NCBI GenBank assembly: GCA_023376005.1
Contig: CM042148.1
Coordinates: 66,277,598 to 66,341,597 of the forward strand
Source: Doryteuthis pealeii
Taxonomy: Eukaryota > Mollusca > Cephalopoda > Myopsida > Loliginidae
DNA length: 64,000 bases
Direction of reading: 5' to 3'
Positions within the stretch are counted from its first letter, which is position 1. Every line of letters starts with the position of its first letter. The position numbers and the translations under genes were made by a program. This document shows, one piece after another, positions 25,870 to 37,341 of this stretch. Under the pieces are notes generated by a model. That model made no database searches and was not told where the DNA came from. It saw only the letters and a program-made list of their open reading frames with translations.

Positions 25870-26300
25870 TTACTGTTTTGAAATACAGACGGATCATCTA
25901 ATCCCGGAGGGAAGACCAGACATAATCTTCATTAACAAGAACAGAACTTTGTCATCTAATAGATTTTGCCACAGAGTGAAAATGAAAGGAAACGACAAAA
26001 AAAAAACAGACAAAAACTTGTACCTTACAAGAGAGCTGGAAAACAAATCTATGCAACATGACGGTAAAGGAGATACCAATTGAAGGAGATACCAATTGAA
26101 AATTGTGCCCTTGGAACTGTTCCAAGGGTTTGGAAAAGAGACTGGGGGAATTAGAAAGCAAAGGGAGAATTGAGACCATCAAGACAACAGTATTGTTAAT
26201 ATCGGCTAGAATCCTCAGAAAAGTCCAAGAGACTTACTGTCATTGAGCCTCCAGTAAAAGGCCATCAGTTAATGCTGGTGTGAAAAACTTGGAAGTAGTG
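25870..26300 (+). pseudogene. R2-like LINE C-terminal fragment
   Basis: Decayed translation: TDHLIPEGRPDIIFINKN, then a KMKGND..DK.LYLT.ELE-like stretch, a short local duplication of gagataccaattgaa (26070-26098), GxVPRxWKRDWGN and TVLLISARILRKVQ. The end is tgtgaaaaacttggaag...aataataa. Confidence 0.75.
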
Positions 26301-26394
26301 AAATAATAAGGATAACAACAACAACCACGCAAACAGCAATATGCTACTCTTAAAGCGTGTATAGTAATTTGTTAGGAGAAATAGGAAGGCGAAT

Positions 26395-26660
26395 GTTACA
26401 ATCTTAGTGTCCACCCTTTAGGCTTCAACCAAGACAGCGGAAATCCTTGGTAAAGTATCCTTTGGTTGTTCCTTGGTGCTCCTCAGTATTGCAAGTCCTT
26501 TGTCAATGATTGCAAATGGACGTCTCTCAGTATCAGTGATTAAGTAGTCAACCAGCCACGCATTCGGCCTGTTGATTGGCTGCGGTTTAAACCCTGTGAC
26601 CTCGCTTAGTCTTTAAATTTAAGTGGTGTATTGTATCACGGCTTATATCACCAAATAATC
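26395..26660. repeat. Family B interspersed repeat
   Basis: Shares tttggttgttccttggtg, agtcctttgtcaatgattg and accctgtgacctcgcttag with 15110-15410. The start is slightly shortened. Confidence 0.75.
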
Positions 26661-26754
26661 CAACAGTGAAAGACAAGTAAAAGAAATTAACGATAATGGC
26701 CAATTATTAATAAAAAGGATCAGAAAACCTATGATTCGTAAAGTTGTTAAAGTG

Positions 26755-27070
26755 GCTGGTTGGTTGATTGGTTGGTTGAGAGATTTTCCGGCATGTCATT
26801 CTCGTTGGGCTATTTTATGCCGAAGGCGTTTTGTTTTATTCATTCTTAAAAAGCAATCTTTTTAAACACATTTTTTCAAACTCATTTTTTCTATTCAACC
26901 TATAGATGGGACCCTAAAAGTTACTAGAATTCCGGGTCAGTGTGGACCTAGGAATAATGATGATGAAGGGGTACTCCACACTCCCCAGAACTAAGGGTGA
27001 GCTGAAATCTCAAATAAAGAATCTGCTCAAGATCAGAACCTAAATTTTAATTTTACGCAACAGATGTAGA
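26755..27070 (-). repeat. Family A interspersed repeat
   Basis: Starts with the ggttggttgattgg tail and gattttccggcatgtca module. It then carries tctattcaacctatagat, gggaccctaaaagttact and actccacactcccc in the same order as other family A copies. Confidence 0.75.
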
Positions 27071-27102
27071 ACCAGTAGAATCAGTAGCATAGCTTGGATC
27101 TG

Positions 27103-27228
27103 TGTGATAAAGTGAGGAGCTGGTGGTAGGCGTAGTGCTCCACCTCAGATGCAAAAAAACAGTCTCTCCAGTGAAAGGACGATATACTCCCTCGCTGTTT
27201 GGCTGATACGACTTTACATTTACAGTTT
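27103..27228 (+). mobile_element. OK-type SINE body (5' truncated)
   Basis: Contains gtgaggagctggtggtagg, ctccacctcagatgcaaaa and ctcgctgtttggctgatac. Head absent. Confidence 0.7.
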
Positions 27229-27229
27229 A

Positions 27230-27304
27230 TGTAAATAATCTCAAATAGGATGAAGGAACAATACGGTAGAGAAAGAAAGAAAAAATAAGTAAGAAGAAGA
27301 AAAA

Positions 27305-27336
<32 letters not shown>

Positions 27337-28100
27337 ATGACACTATGAAGAAAGAATGAAATTGATTGGTTGATAGATTGATTTTTAACGGCATGGCAAC
27401 CTGTTAGGAGTCATTTTATGCCGAGAGGTTTGGGAATTACGTATGATAGAAAATAACTAAATCTAATATACATTACAGGTTAATCTAATATACATTATAG
27501 TGTAGGTTGTGTATAGTGAATACTGTAAACCATTGTTCATCAAACAAGAAAAAGAAAAATAATCTTTAAAAATCTAACTTTTTTGTGGATAATTATAAAC
27601 TTTGAATATTTTTCTTATTTCACCTTTGATATTAATGGCAATACTAAAAAGAGTACAGATAACATATATCTATAAACCGCACATTAAATGTCGATAGCTG
27701 CATGGTGTTTGCAAACCGCTATTTGATCATCATATTTTAGAGTAACGTGTTGCAACAGGTGTTTTTTCCTTTTCTTTTTCTTTTTCCTCTTAGAGACAAA
27801 AGACAATCTTCACTAAATGTATTTATAACTAGTTGTATAATTCTTGCCTTGCTCGAGTTCTCTAGAATCCTGCTAAAATTAAGTATATACTTTTTAAATC
27901 TCATATTGTTCAGCAATGGATAGCAGTACTTAATGCTTGATGTACTTTTTTGTGAAAATGTTACAACTGAAATTTAGTTATATTATTTCGCACTAGATCA
28001 AAGTGTGTAAACTTTGATCTAGTGCGAAAAAATACTACTATTGTGTTAGTTTAGCATTCAATTGTAAGGCTAACAGCAACAAATGAATGAATTAATACTG
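27230..28100. other. Spacer with (GAAA)n, family A tail and a perfect hairpin
   Basis: (GAAA)n at about 27300-27335, a minus-strand family A tail at about 27362-27440, then unassigned AT-rich DNA. At 27986-28029 there is a perfect 19-bp hairpin (tttcgcactagatcaaagt, 6-nt loop, its complement). Confidence 0.6.
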
Positions 28101-28660
28101 CGTTTAATTCTAACAATTTATTAACCAGCACAAGAAACAATGAATAATAATATTAAGTCCTTCCTGTGTATAAAGTTCAGTTTAAGGGACTTACCGGCGC
28201 GTTGGAGAAGATATCTGGTATCTTAGGGCGGTCTCTCTCTGAGAGGTTTTAATGTCGTGGCCTCCTGGTACTTATAGAAATTAGTCTTATTAATAATAAT
28301 AAATAACACGACTGGTCAGAAGTATAGATTTCGACTCTTTATTTTTTATTCATAAACCGTTACTACGGACGCCAGAGTGCAGACGCCAAGACTTCTGGGC
28401 TCATCACGTGATTAGTATATCCAATCACAGAAAGCCTCTCCTCCACTCACTCTATACACAAGAATTACCATTTTACTGACCCAACACTACCAAGAAAGAA
28501 ATTTGAAAAACCTTTCACAAAAATAAGAACATCCAGGATTTTACATTTTCTAAAAGAAGTGTGATTGTACTAAAAACACTATGAGTAATTGAACAAGAAA
28601 GTTAAAATCTATACATAAATACATCTGTTTTTCTACCAAAATATCGCTAAGAATCCAAAA
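28100..28660. other. Unassigned, LTR-like composition
   Basis: A less repetitive block with aggagaggctttctgtg, a cacgtgat site and poly(A)-signal words on the minus strand (aataaa twice near 28345). On the minus strand it could be part of an LTR, but I cannot define ends or a TSD. Confidence 0.25.
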
Positions 28661-28667
28661 GTTAGTC

Positions 28668-28728
28668 AGCATTAAATGACCCACCGAGGTTGATATGCCG
28701 CAAAACAACACAAAACAAACCAAACCGT
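28668..28728 (+). repeat. Isolated SINE 3' hairpin module
   Basis: Reads agcattaaatgaccc, gaggttgatatgccgc and an AAAC-rich tail, without a recognisable head. Confidence 0.65.
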
Positions 28729-29049
28729 AGAACGATAAAAAAAAAACGTGGTCTTTTAAATATTCTGGAATGAAACAACACTTATGGTTTTCCTATTTTC
28801 ACATACCACAGCCGATAATTTTGTCCCTATTGACCCCAACTAAAATCAGGGATAAATATAAATACCATCATTGGATTCCACGTTTAATTCTACCCAAAAC
28901 AAGTTTTGTTTTGTCTTGGTATAGAGACTTTGCAACTGCATCCCGAAAATACGAGGGATAGTAAAAAAAATAATGCCATTTTGTTTAGGACAGGTATAAT
29001 TACACAGAAACATGTATCATGCATCAAAATGAAGCTGGTCCCCTGTGTG

Positions 29050-29345
29050 GATCACATCCCTACTTCTCCACATAGTCACCGTTTCATTCAATAGCATTGT
29101 TCCACCTTCGAATGAGAGCATGTATCTCTGCCCCGTAAAATTCTGTTGACTGTTCTTTGAGCCACTTCTTTGCTATAGATGTCACTTCCTCTTCATTGGA
29201 AAAATGTTTGTCTCTCAAACCCTCTTTAATGGGACCGAAGAGAAAATAGTCTGGAGGCGCTAAATCTGATGAGTATGGAGGATGTGGTAAAGTTGTCCAC
29301 CTAAATGTGGCAATTTTCTCTCTTGTCTTGATGCTTCTGAGTCTC
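29050..29345 (-). pseudogene. mariner transposase C-terminal fragment
   Basis: Minus-strand frame: KTREKIATFRWTTLPHPPYS, DLAPPDYFLFGPIKE, RDKHFSNEEEV, WLKEQSTEFY and HALIRRWNNAIE, a stop where Arg is usual, then NGDYVEK. HPPYSPDLAPSDYHLFG is the mariner transposase signature around the third catalytic Asp. Here Pro is Ser and Ser is Pro, but the Asp is kept. The N-terminal two-thirds is missing. A gggacccgtataatttcc segment near 29460 may be what remains of a terminal repeat. Confidence 0.9.
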
Positions 29346-29469
29346 TTAATGTATGCCTTAGTTTTATAAAAAAAATTCACATGAAATGAATAAAATTGCA
29401 TTACTTTTTGACTCACATAGACAGAGACATCACAATATAGTACAATATTTATTAACTAACGGGACCCGT

Positions 29470-30040
29470 ATAATTTCCACGAAATGAAATAAAACAAAAA
29501 TCAAGAGAAAGTAAAAGGCTAGGAACGATGATTTACATTTTCATTGCATATCAATCCTACTGTTGTCTTTGCAATAAATAATACAAAATATAAAATAACA
29601 ATCGATATAATACTTAATACAGATATCATTTGTAAGTATTTAAATTTACGGAAACTTCAAAATCAATATAGTTGCATAGCGTAAATCAAGGCAAAGGGCC
29701 GGGACGACATAAGATCAAAATTACCAAAATATCTTACGTAATTCACAATTTCAATATTACAAATAAAACAAAAATGTACCTTCTTTTTTTTTATTCATTT
29801 CAATTTTACGTTCGACATTTAAGCGACGCAAGACCATTTGCAATATTTCATTTTTAAAATTGGATTAAATAAAATAGGAGAAATAAGTAATATGCGATTA
29901 AGCGACACAAGATTATCTGGGTTTACATTTTTACATTGCATATTGGAGGATTTGGACGGTCTCACCTTTAACAAGAGGGTGTTGTAGGCTTATAACGGAC
30001 GGAAGATTTAGGAACAAGCGTATTAGTATATAGATAATAA
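29470..30040. other. AT-rich spacer
   Basis: No gene. The piece at about 29925-30035 (ggatttggacggtctcacc, agggtgttgtaggc, ttagtatatagat) resembles 49680-49785 (ggaaggtctcattttt, aggtgttgtaag, taatatatagat), so it belongs to a dispersed repeat. Confidence 0.5.
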
Positions 30041-30990
30041 CTAGCTTAAAAGCTGCCCTATTGGATGGCCATTAAGCTAGCTCATGGGGAGAACTCTTGA
30101 TTGGGCTTTCAGTCCAAGAATGACACTTCTTGTATTGAATATAAATTATATTTGATTAAACTTTCTTTTCCCCGTTGCAACCTTGGCTCTTTTGATTTGG
30201 TCCTCTGTTGGCGGAGATTTCTTTTAGCGTGGCATACTGTTGTCGTATGTTATAGACAATAATAAACTACAAAAGAACTCAACATTGATCGCTACATTTA
30301 AGTACTCCATTGATATCTAAGCTTACCTTTGAAAAGTTCAACGATAATTCTTCTGTTGCCAATTAATTCAAAGACAATTTGATGTACGTAGATCCTTAAT
30401 ATCCATACAAACAATTATTTCTATTTCTTTGGTGACTTTCGCTGGATTTCACAATTAATTTCGATTATTCGCAAATTTATTTCCAAGTCGTTGTGTTCCA
30501 TTTTGTAGGTCAGCCGGAGCTCATCTACAACGGATATATTATGCAAAAGACAGTTATATAATACTAGATTATTGGGCGGCAATTAAACTAACTCCTGTGG
30601 GAGCTCTTTATTGGGCATTCGAGCCCAACAATGATATTTCATGCATTCCGTACATGTAAAATTTTAGTAAACTTGAACAATATTTTTCAAACAATTAACA
30701 ATTTTTATCAAAATAATGATATCATTTCTCTATTTGGAATTTATTGTGAAGCCGTAACCTTGGCTCTTTTTATTGCAATCTGACCCTCTGTTTGCGGTGA
30801 TTTCTTTTTTACGAGGCAAACTGCTGTCGTATGTCATAGGCAACAATAAACTACAAATGAATTCAAAATTGATCACTGCATTTAAGTATTACATCAATAT
30901 TTAAGCTTACCTTTTAAAAGTTCAATGATAATTCTTCTGTTGCCAATTAATTCAAAATCATTTTGATGTACGTAGGTCCTTACTTTATTT
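30040..30990 (+). repeat. 0.5-kb diverged tandem duplication
   Basis: 30045-30400 and 30555-30990 share ordered phrases: ggccattaagctagctc / ggcaattaaactaactc, ccttggctcttttgattt, tgctgtcgtatg and ttcttctgttgccaattaat. The copies differ by many substitutions, so this is older than the 2.3-kb duplication at the window start. No coding seen. Confidence 0.75.
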
Positions 30991-31433
30991 ATTTCCTAGT
31001 TATAAGAATTGATATTGTACAAAAAATTCGTCGCTAAAAATCCCATACAAATTATCGAAACAATCGCATTAATTAAAACTTGGGTATCCAAAATTTCAGA
31101 ATTGTGGGGCCGGATTTGAATCGGAATGTTTTTAACTTGCTCAAGGAGTCGATCCGATTCCAAAATGCTATAATATGTTGGAATACGGCCTCTAGGAGTA
31201 AAGTTGAAAATATAAGATGTATTTGTTTCACCACAGTTTTTTTAGAATGGCACTAGGGATCTAACTATTTATTACTTAACATTTACCTCTTGTCATGTTA
31301 GAATCGAATTACAAAAAAGGGTAACCAAAATTGTTCTCATTAAGCATTCTTTTTTTACCGATTTCGTTTCGTTTTTGTTTAAAGTTTTGCCAAAATATTT
31401 TTTGTTGAATCCAACGTTATTTTGGTGGTTGAA

Positions 31434-31435
<2 letters not shown>

Positions 31436-31511
<76 letters not shown>

Positions 31512-31512
31512 T
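31436..31512. repeat. (CA)n(TA)n(TG)n palindromic microsatellite
   Basis: (CA) then (TA) then (TG), a self-complementary arrangement that folds on itself. It is followed by a segment with a CTGAAGA...CGAAA motif on the minus strand (31578-31605). Confidence 0.85.
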
Positions 31513-31808
31513 TGAGAATAGAGGAAAGTGTGGATAAAACAGCACTGACAGCATAAGTTCAATTGATATTTCGCCTCATATTGAATAAAGCTTCTTCAGA
31601 GCTTTATTGAACATAAATACCTGTACATTCGCTTTTATAGTGAAAATTTGAAAGGTGAGGGGTCAGGTAAAGACGGGTGGGTTGGTGTGTAGGGATTTTT
31701 CATTTTTCTATGAGGTCAGTGGGTTGACTTAGAAGATCAATTTGTTTCGAAAACCATCGTCAGGGCATTCATTGTTTTGTTTTGTTTTTTTTTCAATCTT
31801 ATTATATA

Positions 31809-31811
<3 letters not shown>

Positions 31812-31890
<79 letters not shown>
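31812..31890. repeat. (TA)n tract
   Basis: Almost pure TA for about 75 bp. It is preceded at about 31743-31765 by a gtttcgaaaaccatcgtcag motif, the reverse complement of CTGACGATGG...CGAAAC. Confidence 0.95.
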
Positions 31891-31892
<2 letters not shown>

Positions 31893-31899
31893 TTCTTTT

Positions 31900-32570
31900 C
31901 TTTTGTTTACAATTGATTGTATTTTCGTTTCTTTGTCTTAAAAATAAATGATGAGAACGAGGTACTACAACCTAAACAGGTGGAATTCCAAACACTTTTA
32001 ATTACAAAACAGAAACGAAACAGAAAAGAAATATAGGTTAGCGTATGCTCGGTTCATTTTCTCTATAAAAGCTGTAATGGAAGAGAAAAGAAAAGAAAAA
32101 CCAACAGCAAACTATTTTGATATGTCCTAATGTATTTCAGAAATAGAAAAAGAAAAACAAATCATTCTCTCCTCTTAACCTATTAAAGACAACTCCATTC
32201 CCACCACCCGTAGATCTTCTTCCTTTTTCTCGTGAAAATATCGAGATTATTTTTTCTTCTTCGTGTCAGATGCTGACGCGGCCATATCTTATCGTTATGA
32301 ACCCACTTTCTAATTAGTTCGCTCAGCTTCGTGCTATCAACAGCCTGGCCAATTTGACTAAGTATATTTTGCGTTGTCTAATTTTTCGTCGGTGTTTTCG
32401 TATTATCAACCAGTGTGCATTCTTTCCGAGAAAAGAAAAAAAACGAAAAGAAAAAGAAAAAAAAAGAAAAATAAACTTCCGGCATTCCACGTTGTTGTAA
32501 TATATTTACTTTTCATCACCAGTCAAAAGTTGTTAAAAACGAACCATTTCTTATCACGTTGTTGGTTCAT
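31900..32570. other. AT-rich spacer
   Basis: No gene or known repeat, apart from an AAAAG-rich stretch at about 32428-32472. Confidence 0.45.
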
Positions 32571-32571
32571 T

Positions 32572-33130
32572 TCTTAGTTGGAATTTACGGCATGTCAAAC
32601 CTTGGTGGTTATTTTATGTCGAAGACGTTTTGTTTTATACATTCTTGTTGGGTATTCTTTTCTTTCAAACTCAATTTTGAAAAACAAATTTTAACTCTTT
32701 TTTTTATCTATTTAAACACATAGATGGGATCCTCAGGTACTACCAACTAGATCAGAATGGGCCTGAGAGTAATGGTAAGGAAATAGTACTCCATACTCCA
32801 TATTCCACAGAGCTCCAGAATTGGAACCTCGCCACAAGATGCAGTTTAACGTAATACCAAAGATACTAAAACTCTCAGCCACTACTTCTTGCACATATAT
32901 GATACAAAGGGTTGGTGGGTTGTCATAAGGGCATTAGGGTCGGGACAAGCATATAGGTGCTAGGACTTGAGGTAACCAACCGATTGATCAGAGAGAGCAT
33001 CTCCGACAGTCCATCCCGCCAAAGAAAAGACCAAGTGGAGTGTTACATGTCATGGATTGTTCAGAGACCAGGATTCCGTCAAAAGCATCACGGGTCCGCA
33101 CCCACGGCCAACAAGTAGCCCCATTAGGGG
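32572..33130 (-). repeat. Family A interspersed repeat, long copy
   Basis: The longest uninterrupted family A copy seen: tail module (ggcatgtcaaaccttgg), then agatgggatcctcaggta, actccatactcc, agctccagaattggaacc and agatgcagtttaacgt. It goes on past the segment known from other copies to agccccattaggggatttt. No reading frame is maintained. Confidence 0.7.
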
Positions 33131-34203
33131 ATTTTCCCTTTCTGTAGAATTCTAGTCAGTGTATTTACATCCCCAGCTGACAGGGCTTTTTTTTTTGTTT
33201 TTGTTTTTGTTTTTTTTGTTGTTTTTCTACATTTAAGTAGAGAATCACACAGAAATGATTACCGATAAGTTTTTCTCCTTTAGAAAGGCCTGCTAGATAA
33301 TAAAGCGAAATAGTGACAAGGTGCAGTGGGGGAACAAAGGGGGCTCATGGAGGGTAGTTGGCTCGGAGTCTAGCTTCAGTGGGGGGGTTAAAAATCACCC
33401 TAGCCCAAAAGCCTTTAAGTTGCTACAACAATGATATAGATATTGCCTAACTTTTGTCACTATCCAGGCGTTTAACAGTTGCAACCAAAAAGTGAAATGA
33501 TACTCAAGGCGCACGATACTTTAATTTAAATCGGTAACAAAACGTATTGTGTCTGTCTGTTGCTCTGGTTCGATTTCTTAATACAGGGTTCGGTAGGCTG
33601 ATCTTCTGAATTTAAAAGTGTCGCCTACAGGTTCTGCAACAGATTAGTGGGTTGGAGGATTGCCTTTAAGCGGCAGCAACTGCATCAACCACGTCATTTT
33701 GGTTGCCATCATGGCGTGGAATGGTGATCATCGTGCATCTTTAATTGAATTTAAAAATCTTCTTTAAAAAATACGAAGGAACGTCTAAAATGTTTGGTCA
33801 GAGATTGTTTACGAACACTATCAATAGAAAAAAACATTTAAAATCTTCAAAAAATAAAAAGGCATAATCATTTAAGATTTAAAAAGGAATGAAAAAAGGA
33901 AGAAGGAAAGAAGAAAAAGAAAGTAAAAGAAAGAAAAGAAAAAGAAAGAAAAAGGAAAATAGGGATTTTTTTTTGCAATCAAAGAATCTTTCATTACAAT
34001 CATGTCATAAAAATAAGTAAGAAAATAATGAAAAAAAAGAGATAATGAAAAAAAAGATCATTCCCAGATCCACTCTGACCCGGAGTCAGTGCCTAATGAT
34101 ACCAACTAGAGTCCTATCTACGGGTCAACTTTTTAATATCTTATAATTGAATCTTAAGTTAAAGGTTTTTCTTACTAATATACTTCAAATTCAATTAACA
34201 CAT

Positions 34204-34253
<50 letters not shown>

Positions 34254-34368
34254 TATCATAATGGTACACGCACTTTATATTTGTTATATCGCTGTCTTAT
34301 CATTGTGAAACTTGCATCAACTAACCATTGTGACCATTTTCACCGGTAAATCACCTTTTCCACAAATA

Positions 34369-34404
<36 letters not shown>

Positions 34405-34440
34405 CGTAGTCAACGACGGTTGCTATATCATTTTTGTTTC
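33130..34440. other. Unassigned DNA with low-complexity runs
   Basis: GT/T-rich at 33189-33230, GAAAG-rich at 33895-33960, (CA)n(TA)n at 34203-34253 and (TA)n at 34373-34402. A plus-strand family A piece (ctgacccggagtcagtg) lies at about 34060-34140. No gene seen. Confidence 0.45.
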
Positions 34441-34445
34441 TTTCT

Positions 34446-34700
34446 TTAATCGCATATCAACTTCGTGGTTTAATTAATGCCAAAGCCAACCTTGTAAAAC
34501 AGCAGGAGTACTATTTAATCGATAGCCGACTGAATAATAGTATTCATAACTTTTGCAAGGGTATTAGTCCAAAAATGAACGTAATAGTGCGACTAGAATT
34601 CGAACCTGATCACTACGATGTTGCATTCCAACACGTTAGACACTACGCCACGGGGATTCGCCCTGCTTTGTCTGTGATAGTTAGTCTTCAGGGAGTGGGG
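34446..34700 (-). mobile_element. tRNA-derived SINE with 3' hairpin module
   Basis: Minus strand: box-A-like tggcgtagtgtctaacgtg, box-B-like ggttcgaattctag, then ttggcattaattaaacc and gaagttgatatg. Same architecture as 11948-12180. Confidence 0.75.
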
Positions 34701-34734
34701 AGAGAAACACAAACCACAACTCATCTTAAGTGTT

Positions 34735-34783
34735 GGGAATTCCATTGTATTTTATTACCCCAATAAAATACAATGGAATTCCC
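34735..34783. repeat. Perfect 20-bp hairpin
   Basis: gggaattccattgtatttta, a 9-nt loop, and its exact complement. It lies at the boundary between the SINE side and family B. Confidence 0.95.
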
Positions 34784-34796
34784 AGAGCACTCATGT

Positions 34797-35170
34797 TACG
34801 ATTTTTTTGGCCATTTAGGCTTCAAGTGAGAGCACTTTACAGTAGAGATCCCTAGTGTTAAGCAGAGGCTGATCTTTAGTGAACAAACCTTTTCCCTCGG
34901 TGTCCCTTAGTGTTGGGTAGAACCCTTTGGTTGTTCATTGGTGTCCCTTAGTGTTGGGCAGAATTCTTTGGTTGTTCAGAGTCCTAGGTTGCACATGCGT
35001 TCGTCAATGTCGAATAAGTGCAAAAGAACGGCTTTCAAGATCGGCGATTAAATAGTTAACTAACCATGTATTCAAGCTGTTGATTGGCTGGCTTTAATCC
35101 ACGCGCCCACGCAGAGTCTATAAGTTTAAGTAGTGGACCTCAGCACACCTTATATGTCGAAACAATTTGG
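34797..35170. repeat. Family B interspersed repeat with internal duplication
   Basis: Same order as the 15110 copy, with tttggttgttcattggtg present twice and a duplicated cccttagtgttgggtagaa or ttgggcagaa unit. It ends cacaccttatatgtcgaaac, joining the tandem below. Confidence 0.7.
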
Positions 35171-35575
35171 GCACCTCACGCGGTGTACTGTTTAGCAAGT
35201 TAGACTGGCAAATCATGACTTGTGAGTTCGAGCCTCACTGGGTACCCCTTCGATTCGGCCTTGTACCACATCTAAGTTAAGCTTAGTAAATAACTATATG
35301 TCGAAACAATTTGAGCACCTCGCGTGGTGTAATGATTAGCAAGCTAGATTCGCAGACCATTGTTAATGAGTTGGGCGCCCAATACTTTTGGCCTTGTGTC
35401 ACATCTAAGCTAAGCTTAGTAAATAACTATATGTCGAAACAATTTGAGCACTTCACGTGGTGTAATGATTAGCAAGCTAGATTCGCAGATCATTGTTAAT
35501 GAGTTGGGCGCCCAATACTTTTGGCCTTGTGCCACATCCAAGCTAAGCTTAGTAAATAACTATATGTCGAAACAA
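35151..35575 (+). repeat. Tandem trimer of tRNA-like units
   Basis: Starts of the phrase tatatgtcgaaacaat at 35151, 35295, 35428 and 35561 define three units of 144, 133 and 133 bp. Each has a box-A-like gcggtgtactgtttagcaag or gtggtgtaatgattagcaag. The first unit has a good box B (gagttcgagcctc), and in the later two it is decayed (gagttgggcgccc). Each ends ctaagcttagtaaataact. The degeneration argues against functional tRNA genes. Confidence 0.8.
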
Positions 35576-36060
35576 TCCAATAATTCACCCTCTTTCGCCT
35601 TTGGTAGGTGACTTCGTCCGGTCAGCCCCTGTGACCACTTAGATTGCCAATCGCTGGTGACCTCGGCTGATTTAGTCTGGGGTGTCAGTCTTGTTACACG
35701 TAGATCATTAGAGAAGATTTTACACATTTTCAACTCGTATTTCCTTCAACTTCTTGGCTTTTATTGATGACGAAACTATTCATAACCCTGTAACATTTGC
35801 TTGCTAGGTTAAATATACGATCTAAAAGAAATTTAAGTTTTATTTTAGATGATTTTTTTCTCTCTCTTTAAGATGGTGGCACTTGTTTCGCCTAAGTTAA
35901 GCCCTCTGACTAAAAAATTATGGACCCTCTGCTCTAGGCCATGTAGTTCAATATCAACCAATTTGACATGATTGAAATGCCGTTCTCTTATTTAAAAAAA
36001 GCTCATTAAAGTCACTGCTACGTAATATCTTAGTTGCGATCACACTTGGAAAGTTGATTC
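35576..36060. other. Unassigned spacer
   Basis: No gene or clear repeat seen. Confidence 0.4.
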
Positions 36061-36069
36061 ATAATACAT

Positions 36070-36071
<2 letters not shown>

Positions 36072-36154
<83 letters not shown>
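36072..36154. repeat. (TA)n(GA)n microsatellite
   Basis: A TA tract running directly into a GA tract. Confidence 0.95.
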
Positions 36155-36158
<4 letters not shown>

Positions 36159-36492
36159 AAAAACAAACGAAGAATGTGGGAATGGCAAGAATGTGTAACG
36201 GTTAGAGACTTTGCCTGTCAGGTTGACAGTCGATGTTTCGCGTCACACACGGAGCAGTCTCCCATGTCTATAACCTTGCTGATGAGACCTAATAGGTCGA
36301 AATGTACATTCAGGGATTGACATTTTCTCGATTTGTTTAGCCTTACATTTGAACATATATGCCCGCCTAAATTCATTATTAACTAATTAATTTTCAAAAT
36401 TAGGTATGACTTCAATTAAGCACATATCCTCAAAAAAATTGTCGGCTTAAAGCCATATAAAAAAAATGAACACATTTGTTTGTTTACTTAAC

Positions 36493-36495
<3 letters not shown>

Positions 36496-36540
<45 letters not shown>

Positions 36541-36859
36541 TTAAGAGTAAGGAAATGAATCCGACGGTATAAGTATAGATAAAAGGATATGAAAACACAC
36601 AATGCTGTTAAAATGAAAATATTTTATATTATATTCATAACTACGAAACGATCGCATGACTGTACGCTTTTGTACGCTTTTTGGAACATCAATGTTTTCG
36701 TTTTGAATTCAAATTATTTTCAGCTTCTCTCTCGATGAGTCCGATATTTAAAAAAACAAGCTCTGAAGATGATTTTTATAAATCGAAATATTGTTCAATA
36801 TTAGCTATGAATATGATATAAAATATTTTCATTTTAACAGCATTGTGTGTTTTCATATC

Positions 36860-36906
<47 letters not shown>
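36496..36906. mobile_element. TA-flanked foldback element with hammerhead-like core
   Basis: (TA)n tracts at about 36496-36536 and 36863-36905 bracket a 63-bp inverted repeat (36581-36643 and 36802-36864, two mismatches). The segment between the arms contains a four-part RNA fold of hammerhead order at 36759-36806. A related diverged unit lies at 48185-48360. Confidence 0.75.
36759..36806 (+). ncRNA. Hammerhead-ribozyme-like motif
   Basis: In order: stem I 5' AGCT (36759-36762), CTGAAGA (36763-36769), one extra T, stem II GATTT-TTAT-AAATC, GAA, stem III ATATTG-TT-CAATAT (36788-36801), T at the cleavage position and stem I 3' AGCT (36803-36806). All three stems are perfectly paired. Departures from the hammerhead consensus are the extra T before stem II and a U-A pair where C-G is usual at the 15.2-16.2 position. 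Activity is unproven. Confidence 0.45.
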
Positions 36907-36909
<3 letters not shown>

Positions 36910-36924
36910 AAAGAGAGAGAGAGG

Positions 36925-37040
36925 TTAGTGTAGACATAAAGTCAACAATCAAGTCTGCTTTGAAAATCCCAGAGGTGAGAAACTGTCATTTACCAAGCGC
37001 CGTTGACTTCATGTCTTCGCTACCTTAATTCAGATATGCA
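36925..37040. repeat. Small foldback next to TA tract
   Basis: gtgtagacataaagtcaac near 36931 and gttgacttcatgtcttcgc near 37003 are inverted repeats. Similar arms occur at 26-62 and near 10872. It has the TA-tract neighbourhood typical of the other small foldbacks here. Confidence 0.6.
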
Positions 37041-37100
37041 TGCTCTATCAATAATATTTTTTAATAGTTTTTTTTACTTATAAATATATCAAACTATATA

Positions 37101-37341
37101 GGAGCCGGGTTAGCTCAGTCGGTAGCGCGTTCGGCTAGAAACCACAAGGTCCCTAGTTCGATACCGGTCCTCGCCAACTCAGTGTATGAATAGCACAGGG
37201 ATCTGTGCGGTAGAGTAAGGAGCTGATGGTAGGTGTGGCGCACCACCTCAGGCGCAAAAACAATCTCCTTTGTCTAGCGCTAGTGAAAAGGGAATAGACT
37301 CTCTCGCTGACTGGCTGATACCGACATCAGGCGGCCTCGAT

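Noticed and set aside
31578..31605. Further hammerhead ribozyme on the minus strand
   Set aside because: CTGAAGA and CGAAA boxes are present, but I could not form a consistent stem I or a proper cleavage site.
37101..37175. tRNA-Lys gene
   Set aside because: Boxes A and B are present, but the element continues into a conserved SINE body repeated six times and the acceptor stem is not closed.
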